From Rhodanobacteraceae bacterium (GTDB taxonomy: Bacteria; Pseudomonadota; Gammaproteobacteria; Xanthomonadales; Rhodanobacteraceae): a stretch of DNA of 64,000 nt. Positions 16,115-24,152 of the stretch are shown one piece after another. Where the stretch lies: assembly GCA_009996615.1 (NCBI GenBank), contig JAACZU010000007.1, forward strand, positions 124,001 to 188,000, given 5' to 3'. Every line of letters starts with the position of its first letter. The stretch's first letter is position 1. The notes beneath the pieces are model-generated. The model saw only the letters and a list, made by a program, of their open reading frames with translations. It made no database searches and was not told where the DNA came from. The translations under genes were made by a program, and so were the position numbers.

Positions 16115-17029
16115 ATGCGCATCCCCGTACCACTGAATGCCCTGCGCGCTTTCGAAGCCGCCGCACGCCATCTGTCGATCAAGGACGCCGCCCTGGAACT
16201 GGCGGTCACGCCCTCGGCGGTCAGCCACCAGTTGCGCACGCTGGAAGACCTGCTGGGCGTCGAGTTGCTGCGCCGTGTCGGTGGCGCCGTGGAGCTGACC
16301 GACGCCGGCCGCCGCCTGGCCCCGACGCTGAATGCGGGCTTCTCCCACATCGCCGCCTCGGTTCAGACGCTGCGGGACGAACGGCTGGACGGCCCGCTGC
16401 GGCTGCACACGCTGCCGGCGATCGCCATCAACTGGCTGGCGCCGCGGCTGGCCGCCTATCCGTTCGGGACCGCCGAATCCGCGCTCGACATCACCACCGT
16501 CCAAGGCCATGCCGATCTCGCGGCGGGCACCGCCGACGTGGGCCTGTGGTTCGGCGAGCCGCCGTGGCCCGGGCTGGTTTCGGAGACGTTGTTTGCCGGC
16601 ACCCTGGGTGTCTATGCCAGGGCCGGCTCGCTGGCCGCCACTCCCGAGGGACGATTGGCGCAACTGGCGCAGGCGCACCTGTTCGTTTCCCGCTATGGCC
16701 TGCACTGGGAGCAATGGCTGCAGACGCTGCCGGCCGGTCCGCAACACCCCGCCCTGATCACCCAGGTCGATTCCTGCGGCCTCGCGCTGCAGGCGGCCAG
16801 CGAAGGAACGGGGCTGTGTCTGGTGGTGGCGCAACTCGCCGAGCGCTCGGTGCGGGCAGGCTTGCTGGAACCCTTGTTCGACCATGAGGTCCCGGCCGGT
16901 GGGGATTTCCACCTCGTGTATCCACCCGCCCTGGGCGAGGACCGGCGCCTCGGCGCCTTGCGCACCTGGCTACGCGAACACTGCCCACCGGTGGATGACG
17001 CCGACGATCCGAAGGCTTTGACGACATGA
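16115..17029 (+). CDS. LysR family regulator, GcvA-like (paralogue 2)
   Basis: The protein has 304 residues. The first 60 residues are almost identical to those of the gene at 14159: the stretch through SIKDAALELAVTPSAVSHQL is the same in both. The DNA is also very close there, including an unbroken match through the helix-turn-helix codons. The effector domains differ much more, suggesting the same or similar operators but different ligands. It overlaps the following GNAT gene by 4 bp (ATGA). Confidence 0.92.
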   Translation: MRIPVPLNALRAFEAAARHLSIKDAALELAVTPSAVSHQLRTLEDLLGVELLRRVGGAVELTDAGRRLAPTLNAGFSHIAASVQTLRDERLDGPLRLHTLPAIAINWLAPRLAAYPFGTAESALDITTVQGHADLAAGTADVGLWFGEPPWPGLVSETLFAGTLGVYARAGSLAATPEGRLAQLAQAHLFVSRYGLHWEQWLQTLPAGPQHPALITQVDSCGLALQAASEGTGLCLVVAQLAERSVRAGLLEPLFDHEVPAGGDFHLVYPPALGEDRRLGALRTWLREHCPPVDDADDPKALTT

Positions 17030-17538
17030 CACACATGAAAGCCGCACACCAGCGCGATCAGCACGCCCTGTCGGATGACGGTGTGACGCTTCGACGGCTC
17101 GTTGCCGAGGACGCCGTTGCGCTTGCCTCCCTGCTGGCCGCCTATGGCGACGAAATGCGCCACGGGCAAGGAGCCGGGGCGAATGCACTGGCCCGTGCTA
17201 ATGCCTTGATCGCCGATCCGATCGCGGAAGTGCTGGGTGGCTTTCTCGGCGACGAACTCGTCGCCTTCGCGGTGTTCTTCGATCTGCCCGAGGCGATCTC
17301 CGGAGGGCGTTCGGGCCAGCTCGACGACCTGTACGTCCTGCCCGCCGCGCGTGGGAAACGACTCGCGCAGCGGCTCATCACGGCCATCGCCGATACCGGG
17401 CGATCACGCACCTGGATTCATCTGCGCTGGCTGGTCCCCAAGGACAACCCCGATGCCATCCGGGCCTACACGCGCTTCGCCGAGCCCGCCGGCTGGAAGA
17501 GCTACGTGCTTTGGCTGGCCGGTAACGAGCGGTGGTGA
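17026..17538 (+). CDS. GNAT family N-acetyltransferase
   Basis: The protein has 170 residues. The acetyl-CoA pyrophosphate loop region reads LDDLYVLPAARGKRLAQRLI. It is followed by IHLRWLVPKDNPDAIRAYTR, the usual motif B ending (N-x-x-A-x-x-x-Y). GNAT enzymes acetylate amines such as amino acids, polyamines or drugs. Start codons at 17026 and 17035 are both possible; the ATGA overlap with the LysR stop favours 17026. It is followed 4 bp later by the peroxiredoxin gene. Confidence 0.9.
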   Translation: MTHMKAAHQRDQHALSDDGVTLRRLVAEDAVALASLLAAYGDEMRHGQGAGANALARANALIADPIAEVLGGFLGDELVAFAVFFDLPEAISGGRSGQLDDLYVLPAARGKRLAQRLITAIADTGRSRTWIHLRWLVPKDNPDAIRAYTRFAEPAGWKSYVLWLAGNERW

Positions 17539-17542
17539 AGCC

Positions 17543-18112
17543 ATGAACAACCTGCAGCAGGTCGATTGGTCGCGTCTTCCGCAGCCGGAGGACGATGGAG
17601 GGGCTCGCCACCTGAAGGGCATGCGCCTGCCCACGCTTGAACTGGCATCGACGGATGGCGGCGGTGTCGATACTTCACGCCTGCACGGACGCACGGTGCT
17701 GTATCTCTTCCCGATGACGGGCCGCCCGGATGCCGCACTGCCTCCAGGCTGGGACGAGATCCCAGGGGCACGGGGCTGCACCCCGCAATCCTGCGCCTTC
17801 AGGGATCATTTCGCCGAACTGAAGTCCTTGGGCGTCGCCCAGTTGTTCGGCGTGTCCACGCAGGACACCGCGTACCAATGCGAGGCGGTGGCGCGCCTGC
17901 ACCTGCCTTTTCCCTTGCTGTCTGACCATCGCCTTTCATTTGCAACCGCGCTCGGTCTGCCGGTCTTCGAGGTGCAAGGCCTGGCACTGCTCAAGCGACT
18001 GACCCTGATTGCGCGCGATGGCGTGATCGAGCATGTGTTCTATCCGGTGTTCCCGCCTGACCGGAATGCCAACGATGTCGTCGAGTGGTTGAGGCAACAG
18101 CCAGCCACTTGA
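17543..18112 (+). CDS. Peroxiredoxin, BCP-like
   Basis: The protein has 189 residues starting 4 bp after the GNAT stop. GARGCTPQSCAFRDHFAELK carries the peroxidatic Cys (GCT) and a second Cys five residues later. That is the atypical two-Cys arrangement of BCP/PrxQ proteins, which reduce H2O2 and organic hydroperoxides with thioredoxin. The N-terminal LKGMRLPTLELASTDG fits the AhpC/TSA fold. The tail LIARDGVIEHVFYPVFPPD matches the family. It ends a rightward group starting at the LysR gene at 14159 and converges on the next leftward operon. Confidence 0.9.
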   Translation: MNNLQQVDWSRLPQPEDDGGARHLKGMRLPTLELASTDGGGVDTSRLHGRTVLYLFPMTGRPDAALPPGWDEIPGARGCTPQSCAFRDHFAELKSLGVAQLFGVSTQDTAYQCEAVARLHLPFPLLSDHRLSFATALGLPVFEVQGLALLKRLTLIARDGVIEHVFYPVFPPDRNANDVVEWLRQQPAT

Positions 18113-18174
18113 CCTAGGCCAGTCAGCGACACGATCAGCGCTCATGGTCGTGCGAAGTTCCCGTCAGGTTCCGC

Positions 18175-18312
18175 TCACCCGCAGAAGGACCATTGCTCCA
18201 ACCACACCCGCAGCAGCTCCATCGACAGCCAGGCGCGAAACACCAGCACACCCGCAGCCAGCAGCACAGCCAGCGGCGCCCAACGTTTCAACCATTCGCG
18301 GCCTTGCCTCAT
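18175..18312 (-). CDS. Small single-span membrane protein coupled to an MFS gene
   Basis: The protein has 45 residues, too short for the ORF track as an independent entry. It reads MRQGREWLKRW, then a hydrophobic stretch APLAVLLAAGVLVFRAWL, then a short amphipathic tail ending WSFCG. The positively charged N-terminus predicts an inside orientation. The ATG at 18312 overlaps the MFS stop (ATGA), which argues for real translation. It may be a small partner of the transporter. Confidence 0.55.
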   Translation of the reverse strand: MRQGREWLKRWAPLAVLLAAGVLVFRAWLSMELLRVWLEQWSFCG

Positions 18313-19553
18313 GAAGTCGCCAACCGTGGATCGGCGCGTACGATGGTTCTGTCGTCGATCGGCCAGTGCAGAACCGTCGCCAGCAGGCCCAGCGCAATCG
18401 CCAGCAGCCAGATGCTCAGGTACGACCCAGTGGCCTCGAACATGCGGCCACCAAGCCAGACACCGAAGAATGATCCCAACTGGTGGCCGAAGAAGACGAA
18501 ACCAAACAATGTGGTGATGTAGCGCACGCCGAAGATCTGAGACACGAGGCCATTGGTCAGCGGAACCGTCCCGAGCCAGAGGAACCCCATCACTGCAGCG
18601 AACAGGTAAACGCCCCATGTGCTGAGCGGCAGCAGAACGAACAGGGCCATGGCCACCGTGCGCGCCAGGTAGAGGCCTGCAAGTAGGTACTTCCTGCGCA
18701 GCGTGCCACCCCAAAGCCCCAGCAAGTAGGTGCCGGCCACATTGGTAAGCGCAATGATCGCCAGCGCGGCGACGGCATCGGTGGCGGCCATGCCCCGGTC
18801 CAGCAGGTAGGCTGGGAGGTGCGTGGCGATGAAGGCGAGTTGGAAGCCACAGGCCAGGAAGCCCAGGTTCAGCAGCCAGAAGCCGCGGTGGCGGAAAGCT
18901 TCACCGATCGCCGCCTTCATCGACAGCTCCGTGCCGACCACCGCGTTCGAGATGCTTGCGTCGCGCATCGGGAAGGCCAGCGGAAGCAGCAACGCCATGA
19001 CCACTGACAGAATCAGCAGCGCACCCGTCCAGGCCCAACCACCGATCAAGGCCTGCGCAACCGGGACCATGGCGAACTGCCCGAGGCCACCGATGGCACC
19101 GGCCAGCCCCAGTGCCCAACTGCGGCGCTCAGCCGGCACGAGGCGGCTGAGCGCGCCGTAGATCGCACCGAATGCCGTGCCCGACAGCGCGATGCCGACG
19201 CACACGCCAGCGCCCAGAACAAAGGCCACGTGGCTGTGCGCCTGAACCATGAAGAAAAGCCCCAGCGCATAGAACACGAGCCCGCCCGCGATGACCTTGG
19301 CCGAACCGTAGCGGTCGGCAATCATCCCGGTGAAGGGTTGAGCGAGACCCCAGGTCAGGTTCTGCACCGCCATCGCGAAGCCGAACATTTCGCGCGACCA
19401 ACCGCGATCCATCGTCACCGGCAGCAGAAACAAGCCTTGCACGTGCCGCACACCGAGGGCCAAACCCATGATCAGTCCGCCGGCCAGGATCGGAATCCAG
19501 AGCGATCGGCGCTCGTTTGCCGATGCTGTCGAGGGGGCGAGGTTCGTGTTCAT
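18309..19553 (-). CDS. MFS transporter (OFA/NarK-like oxalate-formate antiporter type)
   Basis: The protein has 414 residues from MNTNLAPSTAS; the ORF track's larger frame upstream runs through the hydrolase gene and is rejected. Twelve TM segments are visible. GLALGVRHVQGLFLLPVTMD and GWSREMFGFAMAVQNLTWGL match the MFS group related to OFA and monocarboxylate carriers, with GMIADRYGSAKVI as the A-motif. It overlaps both neighbours by 4 bp, within the leftward operon that starts at the LysE gene at 22189. It probably carries an organic anion; the substrate is unknown. Confidence 0.92.
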   Translation of the reverse strand: MNTNLAPSTASANERRSLWIPILAGGLIMGLALGVRHVQGLFLLPVTMDRGWSREMFGFAMAVQNLTWGLAQPFTGMIADRYGSAKVIAGGLVFYALGLFFMVQAHSHVAFVLGAGVCVGIALSGTAFGAIYGALSRLVPAERRSWALGLAGAIGGLGQFAMVPVAQALIGGWAWTGALLILSVVMALLLPLAFPMRDASISNAVVGTELSMKAAIGEAFRHRGFWLLNLGFLACGFQLAFIATHLPAYLLDRGMAATDAVAALAIIALTNVAGTYLLGLWGGTLRRKYLLAGLYLARTVAMALFVLLPLSTWGVYLFAAVMGFLWLGTVPLTNGLVSQIFGVRYITTLFGFVFFGHQLGSFFGVWLGGRMFEATGSYLSIWLLAIALGLLATVLHWPIDDRTIVRADPRLATS

Positions 19554-20512
19554 GTCGTGGCTCCCGCTGCTTGCGGATGCTCCGCAGGTCGATGCTTCAG
19601 TGCGCCGAGGAGGCGGGCCGGTGGCTCGCCGGTACGCAACCAGTCCAGCGCCAGGGGCCACAGCGCCTCGCGGAAGCGCTCGTGGAAGAAGGCGAAATGG
19701 CCGATTTCGGCCTGCTCGACGGCCGCGGGAGCCAAGCGCAGGTGATGACGCTCGCTGCCGGTGTAGTAATCCAGCAGGCGGTCCAGCGCCGGTACCGTGC
19801 CGAATGGATCGTCCTCGATGCCCAGCGCCAGGATCGGTGCGCGCACCTGGCCGAAGCGCCGTGCCAGCATTTCGGCTTCGGGCTCGCCTTCCAGTGTCTC
19901 CCGGCCTCGGCGCACCGTGCCCTCGAAGCGGGGACCCATGCGTGCCCAGTCCAGCGCCACGCCCTTGGGCGTGTCCTCCATCCATCCCAGGCGCTTGGCC
20001 GGCACGTAGCCAAGCACCCGCGCCAGCAGCGGCATGGCCACGTGCCAGCGCAGGAACATGGCGCGGCGCGCGGCGGGCGCATAGTCGCGCCAGTAGGCGT
20101 ACTGCGCCCCCATGGTGAAGATGCGCCGCACGCGGTGTGCGGACGCGGCCAGCCCGATCACGAAGCCCCCGGCGGAGTGGCCGACCACGTCGATCGGCTG
20201 GCCGGGGAATCGCCAGGCGAGGTACTGCAGCACACCCTCGAAATCGTGCTGCCCCCAGTCGATCCAGTCGGCCTGCAGCCGACGCAGCCCACGGTGTCGC
20301 GATTCGCCGATGCCGCGGTAGTCGTAGGTCACCACGTCCCATCCGTGGCTGTGGAGCCAGTCGGCAAAGCGCGCGTAGTACCGGCAGCGCACCGAGGTGG
20401 CCGCGTTGATGACCGCGACCGGATGTGGGCGTCGTGGATCGCAGGGGCGGCGCCAGGCGAATCCACCCAGGGCATAGCCGTCGGCGGCGCGAATGTCGAT
20501 GGGCTCAGCCAT
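19550..20512 (-). CDS. Alpha/beta hydrolase (serine aminopeptidase S33-like)
   Basis: The protein has 320 residues. The nucleophile elbow is DVVGHSAGGFVIGLAA. VVTYDYRGIGESRHRG is the usual loop before it. LALGIEDDPFGTVPALDRLL supplies the acid, and EQAEIGHFAFFHERFRE supplies the histidine. This composition matches the YheT/S33-like predicted hydrolases. It has no signal peptide, so it is cytoplasmic. It overlaps the DUF1330 gene upstream and the MFS gene downstream. Confidence 0.9.
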   Translation of the reverse strand: MAEPIDIRAADGYALGGFAWRRPCDPRRPHPVAVINAATSVRCRYYARFADWLHSHGWDVVTYDYRGIGESRHRGLRRLQADWIDWGQHDFEGVLQYLAWRFPGQPIDVVGHSAGGFVIGLAASAHRVRRIFTMGAQYAYWRDYAPAARRAMFLRWHVAMPLLARVLGYVPAKRLGWMEDTPKGVALDWARMGPRFEGTVRRGRETLEGEPEAEMLARRFGQVRAPILALGIEDDPFGTVPALDRLLDYYTGSERHHLRLAPAAVEQAEIGHFAFFHERFREALWPLALDWLRTGEPPARLLGALKHRPAEHPQAAGATT

Positions 20513-20804
20513 TCACAGCGAGACCCTGGACCAGCAGCACCACGGCCTGTGCGCCGGCCTTGCGATCCTGGGCAATGCGTTGGTACTCGTCCGATTCCGC
20601 CCAGTCATGGAAGGCGGCTTCGTCGGGAAAGGACATGAGCACGAGCTTCTGGTGCGGCCAGGTGCCTTCGATGGTGCGCGGCTGCTCGTCCGCGGCCAGC
20701 AGACGTCCCCGGTAGTGGCGAAACACCTCCATGAAGCGGGCCTGGTAGCGGTCGTAGGCGGTCCGGTCGTGGATGGTGAGTTGGGCGATGGCGAAAACGG
20801 TCAT
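20505..20804 (-). CDS. DUF1330 family protein
   Basis: The protein has 99 residues from MTVFAIAQLTIHDRTAYDRY. LVLMSFPDEAAFHDWAESDE, then YQRIAQDRKAGA, is the DUF1330 signature of the dimeric alpha/beta-barrel (ferredoxin-like) fold. The ATG at 20804 overlaps the stop of the upstream cupin gene. The biochemical role is unknown. Similar small dimeric barrel proteins often sit with cupins and SnoaL-like proteins in metabolic operons, as here. Confidence 0.88.
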   Translation of the reverse strand: MTVFAIAQLTIHDRTAYDRYQARFMEVFRHYRGRLLAADEQPRTIEGTWPHQKLVLMSFPDEAAFHDWAESDEYQRIAQDRKAGAQAVVLLVQGLAVNG

Positions 20805-21202
20805 GACAAAGACTCCTCGTCGCGATGGCGATCCGGTTCGGCGGCCGAGGTCGATTCGACGCGGTCGCCTTGCGTGCTGGGGCTGGAGAACACCAGGAAC
20901 TGCACGTCTTCGTCGCCACCATTGGCGGCGATGTGGCGAGTGCCGGCCGGGACATGCACGCCTTGACCGGCTTCCAGCAGCACGTCCTGGTCGGGCGTGC
21001 TCAGGCGCAGGTGACCACCGAGCACGTAGAAGAACTGGTGCGCCCTGGCGTGCCAGTGGGGTGCCTCGGCGCCGCCGGCGGGCATCCATTCCTGGCGCAC
21101 CTGCATGTGTTGCAGTTCCAGCAGTCGCCAGCCCAGGCAGACCCCGCCCCAGTCATAGCGGTTGCCGTCGTCGGTCCGGACGGCGCGCAGCAGTGCCGTC
21201 AT
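20801..21202 (-). CDS. Cupin domain protein
   Basis: The protein has 133 residues from MTALLRAVRTDDGNRYDWGG. The metal-binding motif 1 reads PHWHARAHQFFYVLGGHLRL (HxH and the following E/Q region), and motif 2 is GQGVHVPAGTRHIAANGG. The single cupin barrel probably binds a divalent metal. Function may be enzymatic or ligand binding. The last 20 residues are hydrophilic and variable. It is coupled by 4-bp overlaps to both the SnoaL-like and DUF1330 genes. Confidence 0.88.
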   Translation of the reverse strand: MTALLRAVRTDDGNRYDWGGVCLGWRLLELQHMQVRQEWMPAGGAEAPHWHARAHQFFYVLGGHLRLSTPDQDVLLEAGQGVHVPAGTRHIAANGGDEDVQFLVFSSPSTQGDRVESTSAAEPDRHRDEESLS

Positions 21203-21591
21203 GGCGTTCCCTCCTCGGCAGAGACGCCGTGCAGGGCCTCGCCATGGACCTGCCGCCCGCTCTCGAAGCGCATGATCTCGCACATGTGCGTGCGCTTGCC
21301 GCCGGCCTGCGCCACGTAATGGACGACGACGGTCTGCGCCTCGACATCGCAGATGGCCGAGATGAGTTCGAACCGCAGGTCCGGCCTGTCGGCGAGCGCG
21401 GCCAGCCAGTAGCGGCGCAGCGCGTCCTTGCCCTGTACCCGCGTGCCACCGGTATAGGGCTGCGCCAGCGCGCTCACGAACAGTGCGTCGTCGGCATAGG
21501 CCGCCAGCACCGCCGACACGTCGCGCCGGTTCCAGTCGTCGATCCAGGCCAGCGCATGAGCCCGGAGTTGATCATGGGAGAGTGTCGTCAT
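21199..21591 (-). CDS. SnoaL-like/NTF2-fold protein
   Basis: The protein has 130 residues. HALAWIDDWNRRDVSAVLAA, then YADDALFVSALAQPYTGG, is the common opening of SnoaL-like polyketide cyclase and NTF2-fold proteins. ICDVEAQTVVVHYVAQAGGK forms the strand region. Such proteins bind or isomerise small hydrophobic ligands, but the fold alone does not define activity. It lies 4 bp after the LysE gene stop in the leftward operon. A second NTF2-like gene is at 25297. Confidence 0.85.
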   Translation of the reverse strand: MTTLSHDQLRAHALAWIDDWNRRDVSAVLAAYADDALFVSALAQPYTGGTRVQGKDALRRYWLAALADRPDLRFELISAICDVEAQTVVVHYVAQAGGKRTHMCEIMRFESGRQVHGEALHGVSAEEGTP

Positions 21592-21595
21592 GGCA

Positions 21596-22189
21596 TCAGA
21601 TCCAGAAGAGAAGAACGGTCAGGGCGGCCAGGGTCGCCATCGCACGGTTGATCGCGCGAGCAACCGTGCGGTCGCGCAGCCAGGGCCGCAGGCCGGCGCC
21701 GAAGGCGGCCCAGACCAGCATGCAGGGCAGTCCGATGGCGGCGAACACCAGGCTGACCACCAGCAGGCGCAGCGCGTAGCCTTCGCCCGGCGGCAGGAAG
21801 GTGGACACCACCGTCACCGAGATCAGCCAGGCCTTCGGATTGACGAACTGAAAGGCCAGCGCCTGCATGAAGCCGATGGGCCGGCCGGCCTCGGTCTCCT
21901 CCAGCTCGGCAGCGCGCCACAGCCGCGCGGCCAGCCAGAGCAGGTAGAGGCTGCCCACGACCTTCAATGCGACCTGCAGGCGAGGTTCGAGGGCGAACAC
22001 CGCACCGAGGCCGGCGCCGGTGATCCCAAGCTGCACCATCACGCCCGCGGGGATGCCCAGCAGGTGCGGCCAGGTTCGGCCCAGGCCGAAGAGCAGGCCC
22101 GAGGACATCAGCATCACGTTGTTGGGACCGGGCGTGATCGACATGACGAAGGCGTAGACGATCAGCGCCACGAAGGCGGTGTGTTCCAT
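21596..22189 (-). CDS. LysE/RhtB family amino-acid exporter
   Basis: The protein has 197 residues from MEHTAFVALIVYAFVMSITP. SITPGPNNVMLMSSGLLFGL is the LysE-type signature. FQFVNPKAWLISVTVVSTFL is the central motif. Five or six TM segments are visible. It is the first gene of a seven-gene leftward operon (LysE, SnoaL, cupin, DUF1330, hydrolase, MFS, small membrane protein). A copy of the shared regulatory motif lies about 100-120 bp upstream of its start. Confidence 0.93.
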   Translation of the reverse strand: MEHTAFVALIVYAFVMSITPGPNNVMLMSSGLLFGLGRTWPHLLGIPAGVMVQLGITGAGLGAVFALEPRLQVALKVVGSLYLLWLAARLWRAAELEETEAGRPIGFMQALAFQFVNPKAWLISVTVVSTFLPPGEGYALRLLVVSLVFAAIGLPCMLVWAAFGAGLRPWLRDRTVARAINRAMATLAALTVLLFWI

Positions 22190-22285
22190 GGGAATTCGCT
22201 GGGACGGGGAGTACCGGGGCGTTGAGGGAAAGACGAGGCCCGTCCGCAAATCGATTCTGGGCCGGGCATGGCGCCGACTCCAGCG

Positions 22286-22310
22286 AGTTTTTTTCAGCCA
22301 GCGTTGAGAT
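22286..22310 (-). promoter_or_regulatory. Putative regulator site, copy 3 of the TCTCA-N7-CTGA-N6-CTC motif
   Basis: Read on the minus strand: ATCTCA at 22310-22305, seven bases, CTGA at 22297-22294, six A residues, CTC at 22287-22285. Downstream of it CTCGCTGGAGTC is also shared with copy 4. It lies between the cupin gene (stop 22333) and the LysE start (22189), so it would control the seven-gene LysE operon. Confidence 0.6.
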
Positions 22311-22332
22311 TTCTGTGGGCGCCCGACACCAC

Positions 22333-22644
22333 CTACGGACTGCCCACCCTTTCCACGACCAGGATGCGTGCCTCGCCACGAGGAACCGCGAGGTGCTCGC
22401 ATCCCGCTTCCGCGAAGAAGACATCGCCGACGCCCAGCTCGATCACCTGCTCCCGCCCATCGACTCGATGGTGCATGTCCACCGTGCCGTCCAAGACCAC
22501 GAAGACCTCCTCGCCGTCGTTGATGTGCCAGCGATCGGCTTGGTCGGTCCAGTGAAACTTCACGGACAAGCCGGGCAGTTCGGCAATGGGGACAGCCCCC
22601 CAGGGCCTGTTGGTGGTGACCTCCCGGCCACGGACGACCTTCAT
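22333..22644 (-). CDS. Small cupin protein
   Basis: The protein has 103 residues from MKVVRGREVTTNRPWGAVPI. It is a single cupin barrel with RWHINDGEEVFVVLDGTVDM as motif 1 and GVGDVFFAEAGCEHLAVPRG as motif 2. It resembles the short cupins of about 100-110 residues that accompany transporter and LysR genes. The start at 22644 is preceded by a copy of the shared motif about 75-90 bp upstream. It is divergent from the enoyl-CoA hydratase operon. Confidence 0.88.
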   Translation of the reverse strand: MKVVRGREVTTNRPWGAVPIAELPGLSVKFHWTDQADRWHINDGEEVFVVLDGTVDMHHRVDGREQVIELGVGDVFFAEAGCEHLAVPRGEARILVVERVGSP

Positions 22645-22709
22645 GGAATCGCCTCCGTTGTCGATGTGTTGGCCGGCATTCTTCAAAGGCGTCGGCGACT
22701 GCTCCAGCG

Positions 22710-22734
22710 AGAAATTTTCAGTCCCACCTGAGAT
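22710..22734 (-). promoter_or_regulatory. Putative regulator site, copy 4 of the TCTCA-N7-CTGA-N6-CTC motif
   Basis: Read on the minus strand: ATCTCA at 22734-22729, seven bases, CTGA at 22721-22718, AAATTT, CTC at 22711-22709, and then the GCTGGAG also seen at copy 3. It sits in the 200-bp divergent region between the cupin start (22644) and the enoyl-CoA hydratase start (22845), so it could act on both directions. Confidence 0.6.
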
Positions 22735-22844
22735 ATTCGCGTTTGGACGCAAGCGTCATCGCGCAGCAGACTTCGCAGGTACTGCCCGGCGCTGCCGAAT
22801 CGATGACGGCCCGGCACTTCGGGCGGTTCCTCGCAGGAGAACCC

Positions 22845-23624
22845 ATGTCTTCCGATTTCATTCGATGCGCGTCGCACCCAGACGGCTATGCCGAGTTGGT
22901 CATCGACCGGCCGGCAGCCCGCAACGCCCTGTGCCGCTCACTGACCGATGCGATGGCCGCGCACCTCGACAGGCTGGCGGCCGACGCCGCCGTGCGGGTG
23001 GTCCTGCTGCGCGCCGAAGGCGAACACTTCGCGGCCGGTGCCGATCTCAAGGAAATGCTCGGCATCAGCGCGGAGCAGGCGCGCGCCACCGACTTCGCCG
23101 GTTGCTGCGCGCCGCTGGGCACGTTCCCCAAGCCCGTGGTGGCGCTGGTGCAGGGCTTCGCGCTCGGCGGCGGCTGCGAGCTGGTCGAGATGTGCGACAT
23201 CGTGCTGGCGGCCGAGAACGCCATGTTCGGCCACCCGGAGGTTCGCGTCGGCACCATGCCCGGCGCGGGCGGCACCCAGCGCCTGCCGCGCCTGCTCGGC
23301 ATGGCCAAGGCGCTGGACCTGCTGCTGACCGGGCGCCGCATGGACGCCCGCGAGGCCGAACGCAGCGGGCTGGTCTCGCGCGTCGTGCCCGCCGACCACC
23401 TGCTCGAAGAGGGCCGCCGGCTCGCCGCCGACATGGCATCGCTGTCGGGCGAGGTGCTGGTCCTGATCAAGCAGGCCGCGCGCGCCAGCGCCAGCCTGCC
23501 CATGGACGAAGGACTGCGCCGCGAGCGGGCCGCCTTCCACCGCACCCTTTCGCTGCCCGACCGCGAGGAAGGCATGCGGGCATTCCTGGAGAAGCGGCCG
23601 CCTCGCTTCAACCCCCATTCCTGA
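22845..23624 (+). CDS. Enoyl-CoA hydratase/isomerase family protein
   Basis: The protein has 259 residues from [20 protein letters not shown], chosen over 22743 because AGGAGA precedes it. The crotonase fold shows [15 protein letters not shown] (first oxyanion-hole element) and [20 protein letters not shown] (second). [20 protein letters not shown] carries the usual catalytic-Glu region. It hydrates 2-enoyl-CoAs or acts on related acyl-CoA esters. It is the first of six rightward genes and is followed by a MaoC dehydratase and a PaaI thioesterase, consistent with turnover of a CoA-activated acid. Confidence 0.92.
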   Translation: MSSDFIRCASHPDGYAELVIDRPAARNALCRSLTDAMAAHLDRLAADAAVRVVLLRAEGEHFAAGADLKEMLGISAEQARATDFAGCCAPLGTFPKPVVALVQGFALGGGCELVEMCDIVLAAENAMFGHPEVRVGTMPGAGGTQRLPRLLGMAKALDLLLTGRRMDAREAERSGLVSRVVPADHLLEEGRRLAADMASLSGEVLVLIKQAARASASLPMDEGLRRERAAFHRTLSLPDREEGMRAFLEKRPPRFNPHS

Positions 23625-23639
23625 CACCGGAGCCTTGCC

Positions 23640-24152
23640 ATGCCACTGTCCGATTTCAAGACACCGAGGGATCGACGCTACTTCGAGGACTACGAAAAGG
23701 GCCGATCGTTCGAGTACGGCCCCATCGGGGTCGAAGAGCCGGAAGTCATCGCGTTCGCGCGGCAATTCGATCCCCAGGCCATGCACATCGATCCCGAGGC
23801 GGCGGCCCGCGGGCCGTTCCACGGCCTGATCGCCAGTGGCTGGCACACCATCGGCCTGATGATGCGGCTGTTCGTCGACCACTACCTGACGTCGGTGGCA
23901 AGCCTGGCCTCGCCGGGCGTCGATGAAGTCCGCTGGTTCAAGCCGGTGCGCCCGGGCGACCAGTTGCACCTGCGGCTGACCATCGCCGACGCGGCGCCAT
24001 CGCGCTCCAAGCCCGACCGCGGCATGGTGCATACCGTGGCCGAGGGGATCAACCAGCAGGGCGAGGTCGTCGCGAGCTTCAAGGCCATGAACCTCATCGG
24101 CCGCCGCCACCCTGAGGCGACCCCACAGCGAGAAGGAACGTCCGCACCATGA
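23640..24152 (+). CDS. MaoC-like dehydratase
   Basis: The protein has 170 residues of hot-dog fold. [20 protein letters not shown] is the hydratase-2 motif, with the catalytic Asp and His in [28 protein letters not shown] follows as expected. Members act as (R)-specific enoyl-CoA hydratases or related dehydratases. It starts 15 bp after the enoyl-CoA hydratase and overlaps the thioesterase gene by 4 bp. Confidence 0.92.
   Translation: MPLSDFKTPRDRRYFEDYEKGRSFEYGPIGVEEPEVIAFARQFDPQAMHIDPEAAARGPFHGLIASGWHTIGLMMRLFVDHYLTSVASLASPGVDEVRWFKPVRPGDQLHLRLTIADAAPSRSKPDRGMVHTVAEGINQQGEVVASFKAMNLIGRRHPEATPQREGTSAP

Noticed and set aside
18113-18174. Possible terminator hairpin (CACGA ... TCGTG) between convergent genes
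   Set aside because: The stem is only five base pairs with a 13-base loop and no T tract.
19554-20342. N-terminal extension of the MFS frame (677 residues)
   Set aside because: It lies in another frame of the alpha/beta hydrolase gene. The MFS family begins at MNTNLAP with a 4-bp overlap.
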